A stretch of DNA of 64,000 bases from contig AP031351.1 of the NCBI GenBank assembly GCA_037833965.1, forward strand, positions 22,952,501 through 23,016,500, in the 5' to 3' direction. This document shows, piece after piece, positions 20,201 through 31,100 of the stretch; the first letter of the stretch is position 1, and each line of letters begins with the position of its first letter. Both the position numbers and the translations under genes were made by a program. The notes beneath the pieces are model-generated. The model ran no database searches. It saw nothing but the letters and a program-made list of their open reading frames with translations, and was not told where the DNA came from. Source of the DNA: Marchantia polymorpha subsp. ruderalis. Lineage: Eukaryota > Streptophyta > Marchantiopsida > Marchantiales > Marchantiaceae.

Positions 20201-23200
20201 GAGGACAATATAGGCATCAGGCTCCCGTGAATCTGAATCAGGCACGGCATGGACGTACGTGGATTCCTTTTCAGCAACAGCTACCTTTCCATCTTGAAGT
20301 TTCTCCTCATACTCTCCTGCCAGAACAGTTTCCACAGTTGAGGATTGGATTGATGGCTCTCGATCAGAGATTATGACGCTGGACCCTACAGGGTAGTCAC
20401 ATGAGGAAGCACCTTGAGCTCTGTCCGCTTCCAAGACTTCAGAGGTCTGGCCATTGACTTCTGAGTTCAGTTCAGCTTGAAGTGGAAGAGCATCTGCAGT
20501 AAACCGTTCTTGTGGACTCTCCGGCATTTCTGCAAGTGGATCTTGATCTGCTGATGGTACTTTCGGATACTTTGGTGCTTCATTTACATCATGCTGCTCT
20601 GCAGATGCTCCTTCGCTAGGAACTGCAGGCATCTCTCCAGGCAACGTTTCCTCATCAGCTCCTAAAACTCCTTCAGTGCTTCCTTCATTTCCTCCGGCAA
20701 CGTTATAAGGCTCGATCAATTTCTTCTTCTCTGTAGATAAGTTTGACGTCGAGCTTTGGACTCCATCCACTGAAAACTTGTTTTCACGACCTGGATCGTC
20801 TTCGTCAGAGTGTTCTGATCCAGGACTCGTTCTTGACAGCTGGTTTCCAGTCGGCTCTACCTCAGCACATGGACAATCGGCAAGTACAACGTCATCGAGC
20901 ACCACTGCGCCTACCGTTGGCCCTACGTGAGGATCCTGGAAGCTCTCTTTTTCCAGGTGCTCCTCATCAGCTGAACGTTGCCCTGCCGATCCTTCTACAT
21001 CTTCGACAGCGTGAGACCTTAGCCCTACAGAATGGCATTCACCAACGGATTGCACGTCTGTAGAGATGTCGTCCTCAAGTCTCAAGCTTTTCTCCTCTTC
21101 CACCTGACCATCGACGACAGCAAGTTGATGCGGAGAAAGCGAGGCTACAGGACTCAAAACCCCGTCTCTGCTGACTGTCTCAGAGATATCCACATACAAG
21201 GCTGGAGAACTCGCGGTTTCATCTGGGCCACGGATATCAGGCACTGAGATGTTTCTTTCATCCTCAACAACTAAACTTGAGACCAAACTCTCAGAGCTCA
21301 TTTCTTTGTCAGGTGCGGAGTCCTGCAAAACATCTTCATCCAAACCTTCTGAAACGGGCCCTTTGTGGACTTCTAGACTTTCTACACATTCCGGCTGCTC
21401 CAGAACCACATTATGATCAGCAGCACTTACGTCTTGCTCGTCAGAGTTTGGGGTAGTAGTCGCATGGACTAACGCTCCAGCAAGTAAGGTTCTTGGTGAA
21501 GTTGGGTCACCTTCATTGACGTTGTTGTGTATCTGTAGAACCTCCAGTGAGCTTTTAGGTGAGTCTACGAACTCCACATCCTCTTCCGCAAAGACTGGTG
21601 TGGATGTCTTCGCCTTATCCAGTGAGACCTCATTCGGATGGCCATTTGAGTAAAGTGTCAACCCATTCTCGCTGGACCTCGAAAGTCTGATTTCGCCGTT
21701 GACTTGGTTTGTATTAGCATCTTTCCCGGAGGGTTTCGATTCCTGAAGTTGGGACAGGTCATCCTCCCCAGATCCTTCAGGGTAGGCACTGTCATCATCC
21801 TCAGCCCACAACATATCCAGCAAATCTTCCTCTTCATTTGATCTAACTGGCCCCGGAGATTCATCTTGCTCCTGTTCCCGCAAAAGCTCCGAGGTCCGAG
21901 CTGACAGCTTGTCCTTGCCGACCATCACGTCCTGCTGGCCAGAAATGAAAGGTTTACTAGATTCTTCGATAGCACTGTCGATCTTTTGGATCAACCCAGC
22001 TAACTGCTCCTCAAGGGCTGCACAGAGACTGCCTGCACTTCTCATTTCAGAAAGTGGTGTTGGCAACCGACTTCTGGGTCTAGTAACACCTTCGGACATA
22101 CCCGTTCGTTCGTCAGTAGATCGAACAATTGGACAACCAAGAACTACCTCCTTACTCTCAACAAAATGTGCAGAAGATACCTCCTCGCTGTCCATCTTTT
22201 CTTCTGAAATTGCTTCAAAGTAGTCTGAAGTCTCCACCGACTTAGTGTCAAGGTACTCCAGACTATATGACTCTTCAACTACGTGATGTTTCAGTGATGA
22301 TTCACTTACATTCGACGAAAACTCTTCTGAAAGAGTAACGCTCTGAGGGAAAGCTACTGATTCTTTCACCTCACACACATTACTGTCCTCGCCGATTACC
22401 TCTTGTGAAAATTCCAGATTCTTGGAAGAGGCGGCCTCGGACGTATCCAGACTGCTCGCGTCCCCTGGATGATGAGGCCCTGAGCCCTGGTTCAGCTCTT
22501 CAGAACGGGCTCCAAAATCCTCAACATCATGGGGAAGAGGAACATAAGGCTTTGACATAAGAGTGTCAGCGGTTGGTTCATGTAAGACTTCACTGGGGCC
22601 CAGACTCTTCACGGATGATGTTTCGTCATCCTCCAGACTCTCCATCATCTCATTCTCCAGAATTCGAGAACGCTCTTCTGAGAAGATCGAGCCCTCAGGT
22701 CTGGCTTCTTCGACAACCTTGCTTTCTGATTCACAACCGTAATAAGGAGTTGCTTGGCGTTCCTGCTTGTCCTCCATCTCATCACCAGAGTGAAGGGAAA
22801 GCTCATCCACGTATGGAGGGTCAGGAACCGAATCGAGGGCTGTATCTTTTAACTGAAGTTGGCATTCTTCCAAGGCCGCCTTAACAAAGATCTTGCCTAA
22901 AATGTCATCAGATGCAGAAAAGCCCTCAGATACTGCTTCTGCGCAGCTTCCTTCATCCTCAGGAGAAGCCATGAAAAGGTCTTCTTTCACCTCCTTCGAA
23001 CTGACCACGTCAAGATCCTTCACGATCTGACTGTCGTCAACCTTTCCAGAATCAAAAGTTTCAGTGCTCACATCTTCTTTCCGGAAACTGCCCACCACGG
23101 CCTGGGGTTCCGGCAGTACTGGATTGTCCATCACGCTCGACTGGAAACTGGTTCCTACCGAGACATTTTCTAAACCTTGCTCATCTTCCTTGCCTACCAC

Positions 23201-26200
23201 AATGTGGAAATTGAGCGGAATAGACTGGTCCATCCCAGTGCCCAGGTGACCAGCCTCAACAGACATACTACTTGAGCCTTCTTCATCCCTGCCCGCTATA
23301 GTCTGGGAAGTGGGCAGAATTGGCTGGTCCATTTCGCTCTCCTTCGAACTGACTCCTACCAGCATCCTCGATAAAACTTCTTCATCCTCACTGCTTGCTA
23401 TCATCGGGGCCGTAATCGGCAGTGGCTGGTGCATTGCACTCCCTTCATTGCTGAGTTCAACTAACACACTACTCGAAATTTCATCATCCAAGCCATGTAC
23501 CGTTGAGCTATCCAGTGTCTGCGCCTCCTCTTTCTCGACATCCTCGACAGTCAAATATCCCCCACCTGCGCCGCCCAGAATCGATGCGCTGGTGTGATCT
23601 ACTTCCTGATTAACAGAAACGCCATCGGCATCCTCTGTCAAGACCCTCTGGTTCTTCACCAAGTCGGGCACTTCTAGGTGTTTCTCCTGCTCTGAGCAAT
23701 GTGAGACATCCGTAGTCACTATATTAGGTTCACTACATTGTTTGTGATTAACTTGCTCCGGTAAGATATCCTCAATCTGTAGAAAATCGTTGATTTCTTG
23801 ATGGCCAACATCAGATGGAGCTGGAGCATCGACAATCACCGTATGGGCTTCCTCAACCTCACTGAGCACAAGACCCTTGCCTCTACTAGGTGGTTCCTCT
23901 TCCACGACCATTCCGCTATTTGAAACATCCAGCTGGTCTTCCTTGACCGGGGTCTGTAATATGACAGGGCTGATGGCAATGAGGTCCTCCTCTTGCAGAG
24001 AAGAGCAGACCCCAGTCGGACTTGGCGGGTTGGTCTCCTCTCCGTCCCTTTCAACAACGTCTTGGGCATCTTTCTCAGATGTCAGGTGACGCTCTATCTT
24101 CACCGTCGGCGATATTCCATCGAATTGCACCGAGGCCTGAAAGCCACTCTTAAGAGGTGTCACCGGCTCAGGTTCATCACTTGCTTCTACTTCTATTTGA
24201 TTCTCCTTACCAGATAGTAGGAAGTCGTCCAAATTCATATTGGTGACATCGAATTCCGGTTCTTCATGTGAAAAGCTAGGACTCCCGTGTAGCACAATGG
24301 CGTCTCCGGAGGCCACATTTTCACTGCCTTTCACTTCGACACACCTCCTTTTCGGACTTTCATGTAAATCGCCTGCTTCCATCGAGGACACATCTGCTTC
24401 CACTGCCATAACAAATCTTCTTTTCGGGCTTTCATAACCTACTTCCTCCTCCATCGCCCTCACCTCCTCTTTACGAAGAGCACTCCTGTGGAGACTCTCC
24501 AGTAACTCCAACTCACCCTTTCCACCGTCGTACATTATAGAGTCATCTTCAATGTCATGTAGCTCAGGAGTGTCAACCTCATCCATTGCATGAATCTCTT
24601 CGTAGCTTAGACCACGTCTGATGTCAGATGCTTGAGAGTGAGAGGGCCTCCTTAGACTGTCAACATATAGCTTACCATCCAGCACAGCAACTGTTGGGCG
24701 TATGGTCTTTGAACCCTGATTTTCCAAGTCTAAGTATTTAGGCTGAGACGACTCGTGCTTGATTCTCTCCATCACATCCACGAGACTTAAAAGGGCTGAG
24801 TTGTTAGCATTGTCATTCTCGTCCGCCTGGAGCCGCAGGACATCTGCTTTCGATGAAGCCTCCTGCATGTGAGAAAGAACTGGCTCGGAATTTCCAACCT
24901 TCCCTCTCGACTGAGGACGACGAGGCAATTTACTTTCCATCTGCGTAAACGAAGTTGTTCCTCCTGAAACTTTGAGCTTCTGCTGAGAAAAGTCGTGGGT
25001 TTGCCTCACATTTCCGAAGTCTTTGCGACTCATTATGCTGCCAACTCCATCCCCGACCCAGCTAGTGTTGGTTGCTTCTTCTTCGGGAGCAGATGAGCTA
25101 TAAGAAATAGCTGAAGCTATCTCCTCACCTTGAGGGGGAGCAAGACCCACTCTGAAATCGCGCACAAACAGACATGCAGCATTGATATCTGCATTGGAAA
25201 CCTTGCTCTTCTGTGAACTCAAAACTCTCTCTCCCGTGGCCATGTGAACATCTGCATCGTACTTCCGGGACTCGTTCAGAGCATCTAGCAGTTCCTGCCT
25301 CTTCAATTTCGATCCGAGTTGTCCCGAACCGCTGTGTCCCTCATGGCCTAGTTTGTCGTAACCAGCCCTTGTGTACCCGTTCCCATCATCTGAGCGCTGA
25401 ACGTCCGGTATCCGGCTGTCCTCGATGTTGCTGGCTCTCCTCTGCAAAGGCCTCTCCCCTGAACGACGTAACTCCACCTTACCATCCTCAATATTGCTGG
25501 CCCTTCTCTCCAGAACCCTTTCTCCCGGTATTATTTTCTTGGTGTTATATACTTCACCCATGAGGCCAAGTTGCTCAAGCATCTCCAAACTTGCGATACC
25601 GTCACTTTCATAGAAACTGGTTACTTCGGTATCTAAAGTGCTCTGCATACCTGGCTTATATGAGGCCACAAGGTCATTACTATTCAGACGATCGTAGTCT
25701 TGCCATGCGACCAGCTTGTCTTCATCCTTGTCCAGCATTAATATATCCGCTTGCCGTCCTCTAGGACTAGGGGACAATCTTCGACCGTAACTATCCCAGC
25801 TCAGGAGGTCATCGTCATCTCTCTCACTGCCCTCGGTATCAGGAGCTACAGTAGTACCATGTTCCGAACTGGCGTTGCTGCTGGTGGTTACAGAAGAATT
25901 CATAGCAGAGGCTGGCCTCACGATGAGACTATTTGCCCGTGTCCCATAGAAAGGAGATCCAGGACTACTTGCCATCAAATGTCTGTATGAGCTTGGGGAA
26001 TGTTGGTATGCCTCCTGAGCAGTCGTAACATCAGGTGCCATGGATTAGATAGCTGTCTAGAGAGAAAGAAAAATTTCATCGAGTTGATCCAATACCCGTC
26101 TTGTCTAGTTTCGAATATGAGGAAAGTCGGGAACGAAATAGTACTTCGGCTCTCGCTAGTTGGACGAACTAAACATTATCTTACAACAGTCGTAACAATC

Positions 26201-29134
26201 AACTTCTTACCATCAGGAATGGCTGATATCATTACTGGCTATTACCAATCAAGAAAATGAATGAACATATATGCAGCTCACTGAAACTGAAAAAAGAAGC
26301 TTCTTTTACAGCGTTTACTTACCCCTTGCCACTTATTTGGTTCCAGAGATTTTTTAGAAGGCGTTCCTCCCGAAACAGAAGAACTACTCGAAACAACCAA
26401 CGACCTCGTTACACGTTTCGACTGCACATTCGTGTTTGCCTTCCCGCTGAGCAAATCTTCATGACCTGCTGCGTGCCACTTTCCAGCGGCAGAGTTCCGG
26501 CTGCTTTGATTGGTTGGTCGACTGACCTCAATCCCATCATCATAAGACGATATGACTGACCCTCTACTCGTCTGTGAGCTGGTGCGTTGATCTTGACTGC
26601 TGGAAGAGCTGAAACTTCTTGACACGCTTGGTGATCTAGGTCGTCGTCTGCTGCGACCACTAGCATCCATAGCATCTGATGCGTGACCAGAGTCGGAGAG
26701 CGCCCTAGAGCCATTAGAACTGCTCTTCGGAGTGGAAGAGGTTCGTTCCGGGACCGTAGTACGCAGATTCGGAGGAGCCTCAGAGCACATACCGGCTACA
26801 GTCGTGATGATTGGAGTAACCCTCTTGGCAGAAGGGGAATTCCCACGGGATGACGTAGTTCTTTTAGGTGAAGGGCCACCCCGAGTTGTAGCAGGTGATG
26901 CTATCCTACCTCCGGACAAGCTTCTGCGCATGGTTGGAGTGGAAGGCTTAGACGTCGGGGTCGAGGACCTGGCACCAGGTGTCGAGGGCCTCACAGGAGG
27001 AGTTGAAGACCGAGCATTTGGTGTAGATGGTCTTGTGGCTGTGGGAGTGGAAGCAGTAGAAGAGGATGATTTGGATGCAGAAATCGAAAGCTTCAAGTTT
27101 GGAGTAGATGCTCTTACGGAGGGCGTCGAGGTTGATTTGGCAGTAGGGGTGGAGGGCCTAGTAAGAGAAGAATTCGGGGTGGAAGGCCTAGAGACAGTCG
27201 CAACCACGGGAGTTGAGTTGTGAGGGGTCGATCGAGATCTCGACATCGTGCCATTTGGGGTGGTGGAGCCTGCCCTTCTGGGACTTGGATTGCCTCGAGA
27301 GCTCTTAGGAGACGGATCCGCTGGAGAATGTGATAACTGCAAATTCGATAACAACCACGAACATATCACCAAAGGCACTCACGACAGTAATCCATTTGTT
27401 GCAAAAATACCAGTGTAGAATGAGGTTTACGTGGACAATAATAAGAATCATGAGGGTCCACGTCAGTCCACCACATGGTGCACACTACAACCATAACATA
27501 GTACAAAAAACGATGACATCAAAGAGGGGAATGAGAAAGAATTCCAAGCTTTCTAGACTTTCCCAGGCCTGAGATATTAAGAGAAAGCTAGTTACTACTC
27601 GTTAGTGTTAATTCGAGCAAGCTGCAATCGAAGGGCCTATACCGACGCTGTCCACTCAAAGAACCCGTACTGCTGCCCTGCAATGTCTGTTTTAGAGGAT
27701 TCATGCATATTTACTTCCAATCAAATAGAAATTTCATCTTCTACTCTGTTGATGACGGGGACACTTTCACAACGGATAACTTTGAAAATATAATTTCGTT
27801 TTGAGCTGAACACGGGGTTGAACATATACATGCAGATGACAATTGCCGGACATTTCACCTAGAAAGACAAAAAAAAATTCATGAAGGCAAAGCAGGAAAA
27901 CTCGGGCGAGAAAAGGCCTCAATATTCATGACAGAAGTCGTGAAGGTGCGTCAAACCTTGGAAGAGTTTGCCGTCGACGAGCCATTGAGAAGCGGAGCCT
28001 GAGGAGATATGACAGCCAGAGCTGCAGCTTCTTGGTCCAGCGATGGAAACAGAGGAGTTCCCGGTGGAGTCAATAGCCTGAGACAAAGTGCCCAAGATAA
28101 AAGACTCAGAATGGTGACATTCATCCGTTTTGCCGTTCTGCTCCTATAGCAAGTACCAGGGCAAGATACACTTTGAGGGCAAAACCATGACAGGAAGATT
28201 GGAGGAAACGAAATGTGTCATCTTCTCCAAGACTGAACAGCTTGAAGGGGATGAAAATGGAAGCATGACGATACATGTCGTTCCAATGTAATTCGATGCA
28301 AGTGCTCACTGAGTAATTGGTTCTCACCAGTCGTAGTCGTTCTTGTCCACGTCCGATGTCAGCAGGTCGGTTCCGGACTTCTTCGCTGGAGCCCCCATAC
28401 CCCCAAATTTAGAGGCTGCAATACAAAAATGATGTTACATCTTCCAACAAAAGACTCCTGACCTACGACCCTGATCGATCGGGCTGTCTTTCTTCGTGGA
28501 GAGGCGTCTGAAGACCCCACAACAAGTCGAATTCAGACAAGTTCCTTCCACCGCGAAGGCTTTCGGCGCAAAGTGTGCTGGGCCGTAAGCGCTGGAAAGA
28601 TGACCGATGAACCAAATGTGTGTACATTTCCAGGGCGAATGCGTCTTCGCGATCCTGGAGTCCTGGTCACCATTCGATCTCCGAACATTTCCAGAAGAGA
28701 CTAGCCCTCACAAACGCAGCAGATTCGGGAAATGGCACATTGCTTGTACCACTCTTGTTTCACCGGCACTCTGCAGCGTGTAGTCTCCTCTGGCTTCGTC
28801 GGGACGAAATCTAACCTATGCGAGCAACCAGATCTTTTGCCCCCATGACATTCAAAACGAGGAGAGCGAGAGAACAGAAGGCTCATGAAAATCGGGGAGC
28901 TACAGTAACCACATTTCCTGTTTAACAAACCGACTGCACAACAACAATGTGGAGGAGGCAAGGGAGGTACGTACAGAGAGACACATCCAGGTCGTCCGGC
29001 GACGGATGTAGAAAATTGTGCTTCTCACGGCGCTTCATTTCATGGAACAGAGCCAAGTCCTCATCTTTGTTGTCGGGCCCAGGAGTAGTGCTCCCCATGC
29101 TTCGACCACGCCTGTGCTCCCCACCACCCTTCAT
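17275..29134 (-). CDS. Giant plant-specific Ser/Pro-rich disordered protein with C-terminal CaaX
   Basis: Six coding exons: 28975-29134, 28328-28415, 27957-28077, 26323-27336, 18334-26014, 17275-17648. All borders are GT/AG and keep frame, giving 3143 residues. The ATG at 29134 is the first in frame. The N-terminus carries DEDLALFHEMKRREK (24-38) and NDYDWLLTPPGTPLF (79-93), followed by RPSTP repeats (about 170-260), APPNLRTTVPER (310-321) and VTTSSNASSE (503-512). These are the hallmarks, in the same order, of the plant Ser/Arg/Pro-rich family that includes Arabidopsis At2g40070, as I recall that sequence; its molecular role is not established. Residues ~520-3020 are an acidic, low-complexity tail encoded almost wholly by one 7.68-kb exon, much longer than the Arabidopsis relatives I know. 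The last exon ends KCSCTIM, a farnesylation-type CaaX box. The exon 4/5 junction uses acceptor GCTCAG at 26015, supported by an upstream CTAAT branch-like motif. The last exon is the least certain; without splicing at 18333 the frame would end at 18203. Confidence 0.8.
23080..23490 (-). repeat. Internal protein repeats in the giant gene (MDQP type)
   Basis: Roughly four units of 35-45 residues (about residues 1300-1440) share the order acidic stretch, S-x-x-VGVSS-like segment, MDQP/MDNP/MHQP, then a hydrophobic I-V-G. This marks intragenic tandem growth of the large exon. Confidence 0.65.
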
Positions 29135-29691
29135 TCTCGCCAAAGTTTGTGGCGGTATACAATGCTTCCCGGCCGAGGCCAATGTCGTCGCCTCTGACTT
29201 TCTCTTGGCTCGCTCACTATCTGTTCATCTTGCACAAGTTCCGTTCATGCACGTACTCCTCTACCACTAAGGTTATCCCTCTCCTAGCTCGTGACATTGG
29301 CTGCCGAGTTCACCGTGTTTCTCTCTTCCCTTCCACTGTCCCGCATGCCCAAAAACTCTCACAAACAATGCACAGGCCTCTGCTGCGGCCGCTCCAGCTT
29401 GCACAACTTCTCTCCCCGCTCCCTCCACCATATCCTTACCGCCCTTTCACTCTCATTCGTCTTCTGTCACACCGAGCAATTACATCTTCCCCACGGAAGC
29501 CTGCTGCCCTGCAGTTTTCTTTTCTTCCTCTTCTTCGCTCGATCTTCTCTCATCAGTGCAAAGGCTCTCGGACCGCACGCTCTCTCCAACGTACGAGCCT
29601 TTCAACAACCACACGCGGACTTCGTTCGCACTCCCGCTACCTCTGAGCTCCTTTGCATGACACGACGGTAATCTCTATCTCTCGCGCGCGC

Positions 29692-29733
29692 GCTCTCTCT
29701 CTCTCTCTCTCTCCCTCTCTCTCTCTCCCTCTC
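29692..29733. repeat. (CT)n microsatellite
   Basis: Long CT runs broken by CCC, preceded by a short GC alternation at 29683-29692. It lies in the probable leader of the giant gene. Confidence 0.9.
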
Positions 29734-30352
29734 TTTTCCTTGCTCCCGCCCAACTACACTGCCTGCCTCATGGCAGCAGCACCTAGCTGCGGTGCAGCTC
29801 TGTCTTTCTCCCGCTCTGAAACTCCCTCGGACGTTGTTTGTTGTCTCCTTCAGCGAGGGGAGAGGAGGGGAGGGGAGGGGAGAGAACAAAATCAACTGCG
29901 AGCGCGCAGTCGCTTACCGAGGCCCCGGCTGCTCGCCATCATCTCACCGCTCGAGCATTTCGCACGGCATAAATGCGCCGGGCCCCATCTCTCGCAGCTC
30001 TCGGACGCAGCGCAGCGCAATGTCCAAATACTGGTCTGATCATCACACCACGGCGCCCGCCTACATTACCACTCTCACTTACTCTCCGATCATTTCGTGT
30101 CACCGAACAAATAGGCATCCAGACAAAAAGCCTACTCTCCATCTCCGACCCGCATTGCTGCGAACTCGCGCCCCGCCTTGCTTTGCTTTGCCAGCACGAG
30201 CTCCAGCAGACCGCAACCGAAAGCTCAGAATCTGCTGCCGTCGCTTCGCTCTGCTCTGCGCTGCGAGGCGCAGCTCCCCCAAAAGTGTAAAGAGAGCTCC
30301 GCAGGTGCGACCGACGGAGCGTCGCAAGGAGGGCAATGGAGTCGCTCCGGTC

Positions 30353-30372
30353 GGGCGGGCGGGCGGGCGGGC
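30353..30372 (+). repeat. (GGGC)5 repeat with G-quadruplex potential
   Basis: Five GGGC units give five GGG runs with one-base spacers on the + strand, which is the template strand of the giant gene. Confidence 0.85.
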
Positions 30373-31100
30373 CCGGGCAGCTCCGCAAGCGACGGACGGA
30401 GATTAGGGAGCGATGTTGTGACGACAGAACGCTGCCTCCCAGAAAAAGAAAGGCGAGCCCTCTCCTCTTTCCGACAGCATGCATATCCATGGGACCATAG
30501 GCCATGGCCCTTGCCTCCCAGACCCCCACCTCCTCCTCCTCCCGCGGACGGCGGGTCCCCCATGTCATATGGGCCCCGATCTCGTGTTCGCAGATCCACA
30601 TACATACCTATATACCTACATACATACCCATCGCCCCACCTCGTATCTCTGTACCCTGGCCTGTACATGCACGCTGTACGCCTGCAGGCTCTGCAGTCTA
30701 CCGGTTACCGGTCTGATTACGGTACCATGACATTATACCCTCCAACGGTACACTGCTCGGTACGTTCGACGTGAGTTCTCTCTCTCCCCTCTACCTTTCG
30801 TCCGAGTCTTACGCTCGCGACGCTGGACTGCATCGAGGCCCGGGCATGATCGACGATCTGCAGCTGTTTTCCTCGAGGACGCAGCTAATCCGACGGTGAC
30901 ACGCCTTCCCCTGCCAAAGACTTCGGTCCCTTGCAGTACCGGAGCAGTCGTCGTCCCTCACGTTGAATCTGCGGAATCTTCCCTTCCATTCCGTCCCCGG
31001 AGGCCAGATGGCATCCGACGGCCCCGTCGCCATCACCGAACGTTACTTGCTCCTCAACGCTCGCGATCTCTTCGTCTCCGCAGATCTAATTAATCATCTC

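Larger units (their letters stand above)
29135..31100 (-). promoter_or_regulatory. CpG-rich leader/promoter island of the giant gene
   Basis: GC-rich DNA with many CG dinucleotides and simple repeats lies directly upstream of the ATG at 29134. The long overlapping frames here in several phases reflect the base composition and lack family motifs, so I treat them as noncoding. Read along the gene, the CT run at 29692-29733 becomes a GA-rich leader element. The transcription start was not fixed. Confidence 0.5.

Noticed and set aside
26015-26041. Met at 26041 as start of the 2612-codon frame
   Set aside because: Upstream exons carry the family's N-terminal motifs in order and join in frame at the acceptor ending 26015, so this Met lies in the intron end.
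26732-27223. 163-codon + strand frame
   Set aside because: It is the exact antisense of the RPSTP repeats of the giant gene; its Val/Glu/Gly repeats are a shadow.
29135-29182. Upstream start of exon 1 at 29182
   Set aside because: The codon there is TTG; the first ATG in frame is at 29134.
29149-30774. Several overlapping frames of 100-220 codons on both strands
   Set aside because: They overlap in many phases in GC-rich, microsatellite-rich DNA and show no motifs; the block fits a promoter/leader island.
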